Assembly (NCBI RefSeq): GCF_019800885.1
Contig: NZ_JAHVKE010000002.1
Coordinates: 496,001 to 560,000, forward strand
Source of the DNA: Maritalea mobilis
GTDB taxonomy: Bacteria; Pseudomonadota; Alphaproteobacteria; Rhodobacterales; Rhodobacteraceae
Direction of reading: 5' to 3'
Length of the DNA: 64,000 nt
The stretch's first letter is position 1, and each line of letters starts with the position of its first letter. The notes below the pieces were generated by a model. The model saw only the letters and a list, made by a program, of their open reading frames with translations. It searched no databases and was not told where the DNA came from. Position numbers and translations under genes: made by a program. Shown in pieces: positions 8,769-18,011 of the stretch.

Positions 8769-9596
8769 TCATGCAGAAAGCCAGTTTTCTGCGTCACTTA
8801 CGCCCAGATCCCAGGTGTCGCGCAGTTTCCGGGGATCGGTGAAATCGATCTTGTCGGCGGGCGTCTCATTGCTGGGCCAGATGTAGAACCGGTTTTCCAT
8901 CTCGGGCAGACGTTAATAGGGGCGAGTCAGCAACACCCATGTGACGCCCTCGTTCGGGTCCGGCATGGGGGCTTGATCGGCCATGCCGCCATCGACCACG
9001 CGTTTGCCGTCCCATAGCGGCGGTTCGAAAACCGGTGGGATGACGGCAGCCGCCGTGATCAGGTCGACCAGCCGCCCATGACGCGCGGCCTCGTTCGCAT
9101 CCACGAGATGGGCCTGAAGGCCCAGCTTCTCGGCCCAACTGAAATGCGGGGAATTCACGGTGTGCAACTCGGCCTCGTAGGCGGCGGCCAGTGCGGTGCC
9201 CGTCAGCGTCGGATGCCCCGTTTCGGGCGGATGGGCAATCTGGATCTGGAATTGCGCAGCTTGCGCGACCTTGGCGCAGGCCGCATGATCCATCACCTGG
9301 GCGACGACATCGCAGTAAATCTTCTGATGCGGGGTGATTCCGTCGCTATCGGCATCGAAGAGATCAAGATTGTGATCCCGTTCCTCGAAGGCGCTGCACA
9401 TCTCGTCAAGCAAGCGTTCTTCGACACCTGCGATCCAGGCCGCACCGGCAAGTGCGCCACCGCTGACGCCGGTCATACGCTGTGGCGTCAGCGTCCGCTC
9501 CTGCCCGATGCGAGACAGGAACCCGCCCTGCCAAAAACACCGCAGGCCACCGCCCGAAAAGACGATCTGCTCCGGGTCCGGTAGGTCCGGCATCAT
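8769..9596 (-). pseudogene. patatin-like phospholipase with in-frame TAA
   Basis: The frame from 9596 encodes a patatin acyl hydrolase: the oxyanion loop GGGLRCFWQGG, the nucleophile elbow GVSGGA, and the catalytic Asp in VVDGGMAD. Translation would stop after 227 residues at TAA 8913-8915. The same frame continues for 47 sense codons (RLPEMENRFYIWPSNETPAD, then KIDFTDPRKLRDTWDLG) to TGA at 8769-8771, and this tail looks like the missing C terminus of the family. So the gene carries one nonsense codon. The shorter form keeps every catalytic motif and might still work; a sequencing error is also possible. It lies between phaA and phaB and might act on lipid or PHB granules, which is only inferred. 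Confidence 0.75.
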
Positions 9597-9621
9597 GAAA
9601 AACGGGCCCCGGAGGGCCCGT
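9597..9621 (-). terminator. Rho-independent terminator after phaA
   Basis: Read leftward, an 8-base-pair stem ACGGGCCC/GGGCCCGT with a four-base loop is followed by a run of T (A run 9598-9602 on the plus strand). It comes 19 bases after the phaA stop and ends directly at the start codon of the patatin-like gene. Confidence 0.85.
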
Positions 9622-9639
9622 TCGTTGCCTTGACTGAGA

Positions 9640-10815
9640 TCAGGGGCGTTCGACGCACAGCGCCACGCCCATGCCGCCACCGATACACAGGGTCGCAAGA
9701 CCCTTCTTGGCGTCGCGACGCTTCATTTCAAACAGCAGCGTGTTCAACACGCGGCAGCCCGACGCCCCGATCGGGTGACCGATGGCAATCGCGCCGCCGT
9801 TCACGTTCACGATCGCCGGATCCCAGCCCATGTCCTTGTTCACGGCGCAGGCCTGCGCGGCGAAGGCTTCGTTCGCTTCCACGAGGTCGAGGTCGTTGAC
9901 CGACCAGCCGGCCTTTTCCAGCGCCTTGCGCGAGGCATAGATCGGACCAACGCCCATGATCGACGGATCGAGGCCCGCCGTCGCGTAGGAGGCAATCCGC
10001 GCCAGCGGTTCGATCCCGCGCTTTTCGGCGTCGTCGGCGCTCATGAGCAGGGTCGCCGCCGCGCCGTCATTCAGGCCCGAGGCGTTGGCCGCTGTCACGG
10101 TGCCGTCCTTGGTGAAGGCGGGGCGCAGCTTCTGCATTGCTTCCATCGTGGCGCCGTGACGGATGTACTCGTCGTTGTCGACGACGATATCGCCCTTGCG
10201 CGTCTTGATGGTCACCGCGGTGATCTCGTCGGCGAAGCGGCCTTCCTTTTGCGCGGCCTCGGCCTTGTTCTGGCTGGCAACGGCGAACTCGTCCTGTTGC
10301 TCGCGGCTGATCTGCCATTTCTCGGCGACGTTCTCGGCGGTCTGGCCCATGTGATAGCCGTTGAACGCGTCCCACAACCCGTCCTTGATCATGGTGTCGA
10401 CGTATTTCATGTCGCCCATCTTCTGGCCTTGGCGCAGCGCGGCGGCATGGGGGCTCATCGACATGTTTTCCTGCCCACCGGCCACGACCATCGACGCATC
10501 GCCCAGCATGATGTGCTGCGCACCAAGCGCCACGGCGCGAAGGCCCGAGCCGCAGACCTGGTTGATGCCCCAGGCGGCGCTTTCCTGCGGGAAGCCCGCG
10601 TTGATATGCGCCTGGCGTGCGGGGTTCTGGCCCTGCGCGGCGGTCAGCACTTGGCCAAGGATCGTTTCGCTGATCTCGGCCTTGTCGACGCCAGCGCGTT
10701 CGACCACGGCCTCCAGCACGACGCGCCCCAACTCATGGGCGGGCGTGTTCGCGAACGACCCCAGGAAACTGCCCACGGGCGTGCGTGCGGCCGAGGCGAT
10801 GACGACATTGGTCAT
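9640..10815 (-). CDS. phaA: acetyl-CoA C-acetyltransferase (beta-ketothiolase)
   Basis: Cytosolic thiolase that condenses two acetyl-CoA to acetoacetyl-CoA, the first step of PHB synthesis and of the ethylmalonyl-CoA pathway. The 391-residue protein has the nucleophilic Cys88 in [11 protein letters not shown], the His in GHPIGASG and the second catalytic Cys in CIGGGMG. Length equals that of biosynthetic thiolases such as PhaA. A promoter candidate lies at 10888-10916 and a terminator at 9597-9621, so it is probably transcribed alone. Confidence 0.95.
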   Translation of the reverse strand: MTNVVIASAARTPVGSFLGSFANTPAHELGRVVLEAVVERAGVDKAEISETILGQVLTAAQGQNPARQAHINAGFPQESAAWGINQVCGSGLRAVALGAQHIMLGDASMVVAGGQENMSMSPHAAALRQGQKMGDMKYVDTMIKDGLWDAFNGYHMGQTAENVAEKWQISREQQDEFAVASQNKAEAAQKEGRFADEITAVTIKTRKGDIVVDNDEYIRHGATMEAMQKLRPAFTKDGTVTAANASGLNDGAAATLLMSADDAEKRGIEPLARIASYATAGLDPSIMGVGPIYASRKALEKAGWSVNDLDLVEANEAFAAQACAVNKDMGWDPAIVNVNGGAIAIGHPIGASGCRVLNTLLFEMKRRDAKKGLATLCIGGGMGVALCVERP

Positions 10816-10887
10816 GGAATCCCTTTCCTTCCTAACTCGCCCCCCAAGCCATCCTGCCGAACGGGGGACCTCCGTGTCTCACACGCA

Positions 10888-10916
10888 TTGATAGAGTTAG
10901 GTCCAGCGCGACACAA
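10888..10916 (-). promoter_or_regulatory. candidate sigma-70 promoter of phaA
   Basis: On the minus strand TTGTGT (10911-10916) and TATCAA (10888-10893) are separated by 17 bases, about 73 bases upstream of the phaA start. Four of six bases match each consensus box. No transcript data were used. Confidence 0.35.
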
Positions 10917-10974
10917 CGGGCAGTATGTCCTAAGGGCAACCTCCGCGCAAAAGCTGCGCCATCGGCCTGACAGC

Positions 10975-11799
10975 TTAGGCACGGCGTGCCTCGGCCGCGT
11001 CATCCTTGCGCCAGGGCGGGTTCAGGGACGGGGCCCCATAGTAGTAGCCTTGCAGGCAATCGACGCCAGCTTTGGCCAACCATGCGGCCTCTGCTTCGGT
11101 TTCGACGGCTTCGGACACGACCAGCATGTCGAAATGCCGACCGAGCGAGATGAGCACCTCGGTCAGCACCTGGTTATCCGCGTCCCGGTCGATATGGCGC
11201 GTGAACTGCCCGTCGATCTTCAGAATATCGAAGCAGAACTGCTTGAGGTGGCGAAAGGCCGTGTAGCCTGCGCCGAAGTCATCCAGGGCAAAGGTGACGC
11301 CCTTGTCCTGCAATTCCTCCATGAAGATGGCCACGATCTCGGGCATCAGCATGGCCGAGCTTTCGGTGATCTCCAGGATCAGCCGCTCGACGGCGCCGGG
11401 GTGCTGCTCGAGGTATCTGCGCAGCGTCGCCATCCAGCCCGGGTAGCCGACTGATCTGGCCGACATGTTGATCGACAAGCGCAGATCGGGTGTTTCCACC
11501 AGCGCGTGCAACCCGGCTTGCAGCGCAGCGCAATCGATTCGACGCCCCAGGTCGGTGTCTTCGACCGCTCCCATGAAATCACGCGCGGGAATGATGCGAC
11601 CGGTCTCGTCGAGGATGCGGATCAACCCCTCCCAGAACGCAACACGGCGGCCATCGGCGCGCAAAACCGGCTGATAGGCCAACATCGCATCCCCGCGGGC
11701 CAGTGCCTGCTCGACCATGGCCAATGTCCCGCGATCGCGCTCGGTGATGGCAGCCTCCAGGGGACTGCCCATGCCCGGTTCCGCCAGCTCGCGCCGCAT
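10975..11799 (-). CDS. EAL-domain protein, probable cyclic-di-GMP phosphodiesterase
   Basis: A 274-residue stand-alone EAL domain, which hydrolyses cyclic di-GMP to pGpG. Signature parts are WEGLIRI (EAL position, here EGL), INMSARS, LEITESS, ALDDFGAGY, LKIDGQF, SEAVET and QGYYYG; metal and catalytic residues appear intact, so activity is likely. There is no GGDEF, PAS or membrane segment. The start at 11799 has GAGGTG nine bases upstream; starts at 11817 and 11826 are also possible. The very long open frame to 12294 overlaps tag and is spurious. Confidence 0.85.
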   Translation of the reverse strand: MRRELAEPGMGSPLEAAITERDRGTLAMVEQALARGDAMLAYQPVLRADGRRVAFWEGLIRILDETGRIIPARDFMGAVEDTDLGRRIDCAALQAGLHALVETPDLRLSINMSARSVGYPGWMATLRRYLEQHPGAVERLILEITESSAMLMPEIVAIFMEELQDKGVTFALDDFGAGYTAFRHLKQFCFDILKIDGQFTRHIDRDADNQVLTEVLISLGRHFDMLVVSEAVETEAEAAWLAKAGVDCLQGYYYGAPSLNPPWRKDDAAEARRA

Positions 11800-11898
11800 C
11801 TCATCACCTCGTCTCATGATCTGCATGGACGTGATGGCCCGCCATCCCTTAAGGAAGGATGAAATTTCACTTTTTGCTTTTATTTGAAGGATAAACCG

Positions 11899-12492
11899 AT
11901 GGGGCTGGACGAGACGGAGCGCTGCGGCTGGTGCGGGACCGACCCCCTCTATGTCGCCTATCACGACACCGAGTGGGGCGTGCCGGAACGCGATAGCCGC
12001 GCGCTTTGGGAAAAGCTGATCCTCGACGGTTTTCAGGCCGGGCTGAGCTGGATCACCATCCTGCGCAAGCGCGAGGCCTTTCGCGAGGCGTTCGAAGGGT
12101 TCGATCCCGAGGTGATCGCGGGATGGGGCGAGCCCGAGGTCGCGCGGCTGTTGGGCAACCCGGGGATCATCCGCCATCGCGGCAAGATCGAAGCGACCAT
12201 CGGCAATGCCCGCGCGTTCCTTGCGATGGAGGCGCAGGGCGGGTTCGCCGACGCGATGTGGGCCTATGTCGGCCAAAGTCCGATCCAGAACCATTGGCGT
12301 ACGCTGGCCGAGGTCCCCGCCTACACGCCCCTATCCGAACGCATGTCAAAGGACTTGAAGAAGGCCGGGTTCCGGTTTTGTGGGCCGACCATCGTTTACG
12401 CGTGGATGCAGGCAACGGGTATGGTCAACGACCACCTTGTCGGCTGCCCGCGCCATCCGCAGGTCGCGGCCCTCGCCATGCCGCAGAAGTAA
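11899..12492 (+). CDS. tag: DNA-3-methyladenine glycosylase I
   Basis: Constitutive base-excision repair enzyme that removes 3-methyladenine from DNA. The 197-residue protein has the zinc-binding set seen in Tag: Cys in ERCGWCG, His in YHDTEWG, and Cys/His in HLVGCPRH near the C terminus. The family motif FQAGLSWITILRKREAFREA is present. AAGGA at 11887-11891 supports the ATG at 11899. It is convergent with the tlpA-like gene; paired hairpins lie between them. Confidence 0.93.
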   Translation: MGLDETERCGWCGTDPLYVAYHDTEWGVPERDSRALWEKLILDGFQAGLSWITILRKREAFREAFEGFDPEVIAGWGEPEVARLLGNPGIIRHRGKIEATIGNARAFLAMEAQGGFADAMWAYVGQSPIQNHWRTLAEVPAYTPLSERMSKDLKKAGFRFCGPTIVYAWMQATGMVNDHLVGCPRHPQVAALAMPQK

Positions 12493-12494
12493 CG

Positions 12495-12538
12495 CGGAAA
12501 AACGCGAGTTTTTCCGGCCGTTTTCCTCGAGGAAAACG
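12495..12538. terminator. two adjacent hairpins between tag and tlpA-like gene
   Basis: First, a 9-base-pair stem (CGGAAAAAC/GTTTTTCCG, 12495-12516) closed by the tetraloop GCGA and containing an A run and a T run, so it can terminate in both directions. Three bases on, a 20-nt perfect palindrome with left half CGTTTTCCTC (12519-12538). The pair separates two convergent genes. Confidence 0.7.
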
Positions 12539-12543
12539 CCCGC

Positions 12544-13098
12544 TCACCCTTCCGCGATCAACGCCTCGATCAAGGCGATAGCCTCGGGGCTGGCCCAATC
12601 GGCATCGCCGCGCAGGCGCGCGATCTCTTGACCGTCGCGGTTCAGGATAACGGTGATCGGCAGGCCGAAAACGCCCATCTCCCGCGCGATCTGCTGGTTG
12701 ATGTCGCGATACTGCGGAAGGGCGGTGACCCCTTCTTCTTCGAAAAAGCGCCGGATCGCCTGAGGCGGGTTGCGCCCCGTGGCGAGCGTGACCACGCGAA
12801 ACTCCTCGCTGCCCAAGGTTTCCTGCAACGCGTTGAGGGCTGGCATTTCCTCGCGGCAGGGCGCACACCACGTGGCCCAGAAATTCAGGACGATCACCTG
12901 GCCTTCGAAAGCGGCGAAAGTGCTTTCGGTCTCGTCTTCGGTCAGGAAAGGCGCCTCGGAGACGGCCTGCGGTTCGTCATGCAACACGACGCCGCGCATC
13001 TCGCCGGTGATCAAGTCCGACAAGTCCTGTGCGGCGGCGGCATTTGCACCGAGGCCAAGGGCGATGTAGAGCACGGACGCGCAAAGACTGCGGATCAT
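12544..13098 (-). CDS. TlpA-like thiol:disulfide oxidoreductase
   Basis: A 184-residue exported thioredoxin-fold protein. A signal peptide (residues 1-23, cleavage near AAA-QD) is followed by [16 protein letters not shown] with active-site Cys78 and Cys81 and the cis-Pro loop FGLPITVI. It would reduce disulfides in the periplasm, for example in apocytochrome c or CuA-site maturation; the actual client is unknown. It is divergent from argH with only 30 bases between start codons. Confidence 0.88.
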   Translation of the reverse strand: MIRSLCASVLYIALGLGANAAAAQDLSDLITGEMRGVVLHDEPQAVSEAPFLTEDETESTFAAFEGQVIVLNFWATWCAPCREEMPALNALQETLGSEEFRVVTLATGRNPPQAIRRFFEEEGVTALPQYRDINQQIAREMGVFGLPITVILNRDGQEIARLRGDADWASPEAIALIEALIAEG

Positions 13099-13128
13099 TT
13101 CAATTTTCCCTCCGAAGGGTCACAGAAC

Positions 13129-14520
13129 ATGTCTGATACGGGCTCCAACGCGATGTGGGGCGGCCGCTTCGCCGCCGGTCCGGACGCGATCATGGAGGCG
13201 ATCAACGCCTCGATCGGGTTCGACAAACGCCTTGCGAAACAGGACATCGAGGGCTCCCGTGCCCATGCCGCCATGCTGGCGGCCACGGGCATCTTGAGGG
13301 ATAGCGACGCAGAGGCGATCCGGGAAGGCCTGCTCACCGTTTTGTCAGAGATCGAGGGGGGCACGTTTCAATTCTCGACCGCGCTCGAAGACATTCACAT
13401 GAACGTCGAGGCGCGGCTGAAGGAGTTGCTCGGGGATCCCGCAGGCCGTCTGCACACCGCCCGGTCCCGCAATGACCAGGTGGCGACCGATTTCCGCCTT
13501 TGGGTGCGCGACCAGATCGACGCGGCCATTTCAGGGCTGGAAGCGCTGCAACGCGCGCTTCTTGCGCAGGCCGAGGCCGGTGCGGATTGGGTCATGCCCG
13601 GCTTTACCCATCTGCAAACCGCGCAGCCCGTCACCTGGGGCCATCACATGATGGCCTATGTCGAGATGTTCGGTCGCGATGCGGGTCGGTTCCGTGATGC
13701 GCGCACCCGCATGAACGAATGCCCCCTCGGCGCCGCCGCGCTGGCGGGCACGTCCTTTCCGATCGACCGGCACATGACGGCCGAGGCGCTTGGGTTCGAC
13801 GCACCCTGCGCCAACTCGCTCGATGCCGTCAGCGACCGCGACTTCGCGCTTGAGTTCCTGTCGTCGGCCACGATCTGCGCCATGCACCTGTCGCGCTTTG
13901 CCGAAGAGCTTGTGATCTGGTCCTCGGCCCAGTTCCGCTTCGTCGCCCTGTCCGACAGGTTCTCGACCGGCTCTTCGATCATGCCGCAGAAAAAGAACCC
14001 CGACGCCGCCGAACTTATCCGCGCCAAGATCGGCCGTATCCTCGGGGCGAACGTGGCCCTTCTGACGGTGATGAAGGGCCTGCCCTTGGCCTATTCCAAG
14101 GACATGCAGGAAGACAAGGAACAGGTCTTCGACGCTGCCGACAACCTGATGCTGGCGCTCGCCGCGATGGAAGGCATGGTCAGCGACATGACCGCGAACC
14201 GCCCCGCGCTCGAGGCCGCGGCCGCCAGCGGGTTTTCCACCGCGACCGATCTGGCCGACTGGCTTGTGCGCGAACTGGACATGCCGTTTCGTGACGCGCA
14301 TCATGTGACCGGCGCCCTCGTGAAACTGGCCGAGGACAAGGGCTGTGATCTGCCCGACCTTACGCTGGAGGAGATGCAGGGCGTCAGCGCGGGGATCACC
14401 GAGGGCGTGTTCGACGTGTTGGGTGTGCACAATTCGGTTGCCTCCCGCATGTCCTACGGTGGCACGGCGCCCGAACAGGTCCGCGCCCAGATCGCCCGCT
14501 GGAAGGAGAAGCTGGCATGA
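13129..14520 (+). CDS. argH: argininosuccinate lyase
   Basis: Cytosolic last enzyme of arginine synthesis; splits argininosuccinate to arginine and fumarate. The 463-residue product starts with [13 protein letters not shown] and carries the fumarase/aspartase superfamily loop [12 protein letters not shown] at about 281-292 with the catalytic Ser. [17 protein letters not shown] is the second conserved stretch. The ATG at 13129 gives the usual length. The stop overlaps the start of a mini-lipoprotein (ATGA). Confidence 0.96.
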   Translation: MSDTGSNAMWGGRFAAGPDAIMEAINASIGFDKRLAKQDIEGSRAHAAMLAATGILRDSDAEAIREGLLTVLSEIEGGTFQFSTALEDIHMNVEARLKELLGDPAGRLHTARSRNDQVATDFRLWVRDQIDAAISGLEALQRALLAQAEAGADWVMPGFTHLQTAQPVTWGHHMMAYVEMFGRDAGRFRDARTRMNECPLGAAALAGTSFPIDRHMTAEALGFDAPCANSLDAVSDRDFALEFLSSATICAMHLSRFAEELVIWSSAQFRFVALSDRFSTGSSIMPQKKNPDAAELIRAKIGRILGANVALLTVMKGLPLAYSKDMQEDKEQVFDAADNLMLALAAMEGMVSDMTANRPALEAAAASGFSTATDLADWLVRELDMPFRDAHHVTGALVKLAEDKGCDLPDLTLEEMQGVSAGITEGVFDVLGVHNSVASRMSYGGTAPEQVRAQIARWKEKLA

Positions 14521-14666
14521 CGTTTCGACTGACCCTGATGATCGCGGCGGTGACCGCGCTTCTGGCCGGGTGCGGGGCCGATGGCGAACCCGAAACACCT
14601 GACCGGGCCGAACCCGGCATCGCCATATCCGGAACGGTCGAGGTCGGCGTCTCGGGCAACTTCTGA
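14517..14666 (+). CDS. 49-residue lipoprotein downstream of argH
   Basis: The first 20 residues are a short lipoprotein signal with the lipobox LLAGC; the predicted lipidated Cys is followed by [20 protein letters not shown] and ends VEVGVSGNF. The ATG overlaps the argH TGA by four bases, which strongly suggests translation. In Rhodobacterales a similar mini-lipoprotein gene lies between argH and lysA (from memory), but lysA does not follow here. Its function is unknown; a resemblance to LptM-type small lipoproteins is only in size and position of the Cys. Confidence 0.7.
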   Translation: MTFRLTLMIAAVTALLAGCGADGEPETPDRAEPGIAISGTVEVGVSGNF

Positions 14667-14799
14667 AACGGTCCCAACGCCCCTTGCATCGGCTTTGCCC
14701 GGTCCCCATCATCGCGGTTGAACGCGCGGCATAACGGCCTTACGGTCCTTCAATCGCTGCGAACGACCGAGAACAAATTCACCCGATAGTACAGGTCCC

Positions 14800-15267
14800 A
14801 TGGAAAAGATCCCGATGACCCCCGCGGGCCACAAGGCCCTGAATGACGAGTTGAAGCAGCTGCGCTCGGTCGAGCGTCCGGCCATCATCCGTGCGATCGC
14901 CGAAGCGCGCGAGCATGGCGATCTGTCCGAGAATGCCGAGTATCACTCGGCCCGCGAAAAGCAGTCTTTCATCGAAGGGCGCATCAAGGAACTCGAAGGG
15001 ATGTTGGGCCTTGCCCAGGTCATCGACCCCAAGACGCTGTCGGGACCCATCAAGTTCGGCGCCACCGTCGTCCTTGTGGACGAGGACGATAACGAGAAGA
15101 CCTACCAGATCGTGGGCGAGGCCGAGGCCGACATCGAGAAGGCGCTCCTCAACATCAAGTCCCCGCTTGCCCGCGCCTTGATCGGCAAGGAGGAGGGCGA
15201 TACCGTCGAGGTCAGGACGCCGGGTGGCAGCAAGGATTACGAGATCCTCAAGATCTCTTACGTCTGA
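14800..15267 (+). CDS. greA: transcription elongation factor GreA
   Basis: Cytosolic factor that enters the RNA polymerase secondary channel and stimulates cleavage of backtracked transcripts. The 155-residue protein has the N-terminal coiled coil with the tip acidic residues in [19 protein letters not shown], and the C-terminal FKBP-like domain ending [16 protein letters not shown]. Length is normal. No clear Shine-Dalgarno site is visible before ATG 14800, but the family N terminus [13 protein letters not shown] is reached exactly. Confidence 0.96.
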   Translation: MEKIPMTPAGHKALNDELKQLRSVERPAIIRAIAEAREHGDLSENAEYHSAREKQSFIEGRIKELEGMLGLAQVIDPKTLSGPIKFGATVVLVDEDDNEKTYQIVGEAEADIEKALLNIKSPLARALIGKEEGDTVEVRTPGGSKDYEILKISYV

Positions 15268-15328
15268 TCTGGCGCACGGATGATCCAGCCCACGCCGTTT
15301 GTGCCCGTGCCGAGGTCATAGCCGCCCC

Positions 15329-16354
15329 ATGTCTGATGACAGCAAGCCCACGACCCTCGACCTCGGGCTATATGCGCGCGGCGAACCCGAGGGGCGTATC
15401 ACGCTCGTCGAGATCGTGGCGGCGATCCTGTCGCTGATCTGGCTTGCGGCGGTCGTGGTGTTCGGCTTCCGCGGCGACGCGGCCGAAGGGAGCGCCGGTA
15501 TCGCGGGGATGGTGCTCTCGGTGCTGGCCGTCCTGCTGCCGGTCGCCCTGATCTGGGTGGCCGCGATGGCCGCCCGAACGGCCCGCGCGCTGCGCCACGA
15601 GGCAACGCGCCTGCAGGCCTCGATCGATGCCATGCGCGCCTCCTACGTCGAGCAGCAGCAGAAGCAGGCTTTCGACATCCGGCCCGATCTCGTTCGGAAG
15701 CTTGACGAACTCGTCGCAAACCAGGAAGCGGCCGCAGCAGCGGGCGCGGGGCCCGCAACCTTCACCTCGATGCGCTCAACCACCCCGGCAGAAACCCGCG
15801 CCGCGGTGGCCCCGCTGGACGACGGCGAGGACACACCCCAACCCGCGCTGGCGCTCGCCATGGCGCAAAACACGGATCGCGAGCCGATCTCGGTCGCCGA
15901 TTTCATCAAGGCGTTGAACTTTCCCGAGAACGAACACGACAAGGAAGGCTTCCGAACACTGCGCCGCGCCCTCGAAGATCGCGGCACGGAGCGCCTGATT
16001 CGGGCCAGCCAGGATGTTCTCACCCTGCTCAGCCAGGACGGGATCTACATGGACGACCTGCGCCCGGACCGGTCGCGCCCCGAGTTCTGGCGGCGCTTCG
16101 CCCAGGGCGAGCGTGGCCGTGCGATCGCGGCGCTCGGAGGTATCCACGACCGCTCGTCGCTGGTTCTGGCGGCAGGACGCATGAAGAAAGACCCCGTGTT
16201 CCGAGATGCCGCGCACCATTTCCTGCGCCACTTCGACCGCACCTTCATGGAGTTCGAGAAGAACGCCAGCGACGAGGAAATCGCGCGGCTTGCCGATACC
16301 CGGACGGCGCGCGCCTTCATGCTCCTGGGCCGCGTGACGGGCACCTTCGATTGA
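15329..16354 (+). CDS. uncharacterised membrane-anchored helical protein
   Basis: A 341-residue protein I cannot assign to a named family beyond a probable Rhodobacterales-conserved group. It has two adjacent transmembrane helices (about 26-47 and 57-82), then an Arg/Glu/Gln-rich coiled-coil stretch (about 88-125, RHEATRLQASIDAMRASYVE), a low-complexity Ala/Thr linker (about 130-180), and a C-terminal soluble helical domain of about 150 residues with LEDRGTERLIRASQDVLTLL. The topology suggests an inner-membrane anchor with a large cytosolic domain. It follows greA by 61 bases and ends at a 30-nt palindrome. Confidence 0.7.
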   Translation: MSDDSKPTTLDLGLYARGEPEGRITLVEIVAAILSLIWLAAVVVFGFRGDAAEGSAGIAGMVLSVLAVLLPVALIWVAAMAARTARALRHEATRLQASIDAMRASYVEQQQKQAFDIRPDLVRKLDELVANQEAAAAAGAGPATFTSMRSTTPAETRAAVAPLDDGEDTPQPALALAMAQNTDREPISVADFIKALNFPENEHDKEGFRTLRRALEDRGTERLIRASQDVLTLLSQDGIYMDDLRPDRSRPEFWRRFAQGERGRAIAALGGIHDRSSLVLAAGRMKKDPVFRDAAHHFLRHFDRTFMEFEKNASDEEIARLADTRTARAFMLLGRVTGTFD

Positions 16355-16360
16355 GGCTTG

Positions 16361-16390
16361 GCCGAAAATCCTTCCGGAAGGATTTTCGGC
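16361..16390. terminator. 30-nt perfect palindrome, bidirectional terminator-like
   Basis: Left half GCCGAAAATCCTTCC is followed directly by its exact reverse complement. It starts six bases after the stop of the 341-residue protein gene and precedes the stop of the convergent TRIC-type gene. Length, outer bases and setting match the palindrome at 5175-5204. Confidence 0.6.
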
Positions 16391-16410
16391 TCGATGGCGG
16401 CGCGGTCCGA

Positions 16411-17034
16411 TCAGGACCTCGGGGGTCTTGGTTTGTAAGCCGGTAGCCGCCAACCATACGCCAATGACCCCGCCCGCAAGACAAACGTGACCGCGATACA
16501 GGCAAGGACAGGCACCAATGGGTTGCTGGTCAGGCCCGCCGAGAGGAGTGCCGTGCCCGCCCCTGCCAGCGCAGCGGTCACGTAGAGTTTTCCCGGCCGG
16601 ATCAGGAGCGGCACCTCGTTCGAGACGATGTCGCGCAACAGTCCCCCGAAGCACCCGGTCGCCACCCCCATCAACAGGACGATCGGCACGCTCTGATCCA
16701 GTTCGGTCGCCGCCCGGACGCCGGCCGCGACCGCGATGGGCAAGGCCAGCGCGTCCAGCCATGTCAGGACCGTCTGGCGGCTTTCCAACAGGTGCGCGGT
16801 AAAGAAAACGACAACCGCCGCCCCGCAGGCGATGGCCAATGGCGTGGGGTCGGCCATCCAGAACACCGGGTTGCGGTCCAGCAGAACGTCGCGAACGGTG
16901 CCGCCGCCAATCGCGGTGAGCGACGCGAGAAAGGCAAAGCCGACAAGGTCGAGTTGCGCCCGGCTCGCCGCCAGCGCGCCCGACAGCGCAAAGATGAGCG
17001 CCGAGGCATAGTCGAGCGCGAGAACGGTCGTCAT
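16411..17034 (-). CDS. trimeric intracellular cation channel (TRIC/UPF0126) family protein
   Basis: A 207-residue inner-membrane protein with seven hydrophobic helices built as two copies of the UPF0126 repeat: the first has [20 protein letters not shown], the second [19 protein letters not shown]. Prokaryotic homologues form trimeric potassium/sodium channels; older annotations call this YadS/YicG. The start at 17034 overlaps the rnhA stop (ATGA), so the two are coupled. Confidence 0.85.
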   Translation of the reverse strand: MTTVLALDYASALIFALSGALAASRAQLDLVGFAFLASLTAIGGGTVRDVLLDRNPVFWMADPTPLAIACGAAVVVFFTAHLLESRQTVLTWLDALALPIAVAAGVRAATELDQSVPIVLLMGVATGCFGGLLRDIVSNEVPLLIRPGKLYVTAALAGAGTALLSAGLTSNPLVPVLACIAVTFVLRAGSLAYGWRLPAYKPRPPRS

Positions 17035-17480
17035 TTGAACGGCTTCATGCCCGCCCGCGCCAATTCGTCGGCGCGTTCGTTTTCCGGGTGGCCCGCATGG
17101 CCCTTGACCCATTCCCAGGTCACGTCATGGCGGCGCGCAGCCTCGTCCAGGCGTCGCCAGAGATCCTCGTTCTTCACCGGTTTCCTGGTCGACGTCTTCC
17201 AGCCGTTCTTCTTCCAGCTGTACAGCCAGGCGGTGATTCCGCCCTTCACATAGGCGCTGTCGGTCACGACCGTGATGGTCGAAGGGCGTTCCAGCGCCTC
17301 AAGCGCAGAGATCGCGGCCAGCAGTTCCATGCGGTTGTTGGTGGTCTGCGCCTCGCCCCCCTTCAACTCGCGCTCCTTGAGGACGGTCTCGCCCTCCCTG
17401 GCCTGCAAGAGCGCACCCCAGCCGCCCGGTCCCGGGTTTCCGGAACACGCGCCGTCGGTATAGGCGTAAAGCTCAGCCAT
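17031..17480 (-). CDS. rnhA: ribonuclease HI
   Basis: Cytosolic endonuclease that cuts the RNA strand of RNA-DNA hybrids. In the 149-residue protein the catalytic carboxylates are Asp9 ([14 protein letters not shown]), Glu52 (NNRMELLAA), Asp74 (VVTDSAYV) and Asp138 (NERADELA), with the conserved His in GHAGHPEN. It lies in a leftward cluster (ispH, lysE-like, DUF3429, rnhA, TRIC) with short spacers or overlaps. Confidence 0.97.
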   Translation of the reverse strand: MAELYAYTDGACSGNPGPGGWGALLQAREGETVLKERELKGGEAQTTNNRMELLAAISALEALERPSTITVVTDSAYVKGGITAWLYSWKKNGWKTSTRKPVKNEDLWRRLDEAARRHDVTWEWVKGHAGHPENERADELARAGMKPFK

Positions 17481-17513
17481 GGCGGCGCTCTTTCCTGCGG
17501 GGACCGGGGGCCA

Positions 17514-17969
17514 TCACGCTGCAAGAGCCCCGACGATCAGGCAGATCACGACGACCGCGGTCAGCAGGAGGCGCAGGTTCATCCACCAGGACGGGGCGGC
17601 CCCGTTGCGTGCGGCTGACCAGTCGATCGGTAGAAGGACCACGAACCCGGCGATCAGGGCGTAAAGCGCGGGCTCGGTCGGACCCGAGGCCGTCAGGAAC
17701 CCCCAGATCGGCGGCAAAACGGACAGCGCGTAGAAAAGGGTCGCTTTCCGCCCGTCCGTCCTGGCAGCGAAGCCCCAGATCACGCCCGCCATGAAGCTGA
17801 GGATCGTCAACCCATAGACCTGCATCAGAACCGGCCCGTTCAGGCGCGGCGGCAGGATGATCGACGACAGCGAGGCCAGATCGGGGCGGATGCTGGTGAT
17901 CGCGCCCCAGATGAAGGGGATCAGGCCAGCAAGGCCCAGTAGAAGCGGAGTGGTGGGTATGCGCGTCAT
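17514..17969 (-). CDS. DUF3429 membrane protein
   Basis: A 151-residue integral membrane protein with five hydrophobic helices and the pattern LLGLAGLIPFIWGA near the start and SFMAGVIWGFA in the middle, as in the DUF3429 family. Function is unknown. It lies 33 bases upstream of rnhA and 42 bases after the LysE-family gene, probably in one transcript. Confidence 0.8.
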   Translation of the reverse strand: MTRIPTTPLLLGLAGLIPFIWGAITSIRPDLASLSSIILPPRLNGPVLMQVYGLTILSFMAGVIWGFAARTDGRKATLFYALSVLPPIWGFLTASGPTEPALYALIAGFVVLLPIDWSAARNGAAPSWWMNLRLLLTAVVVICLIVGALAA

Positions 17970-18011
17970 GACCCGTTATCTGCCCCTCCGCGCGGCGCGG
18001 GGCAAGGCCCC

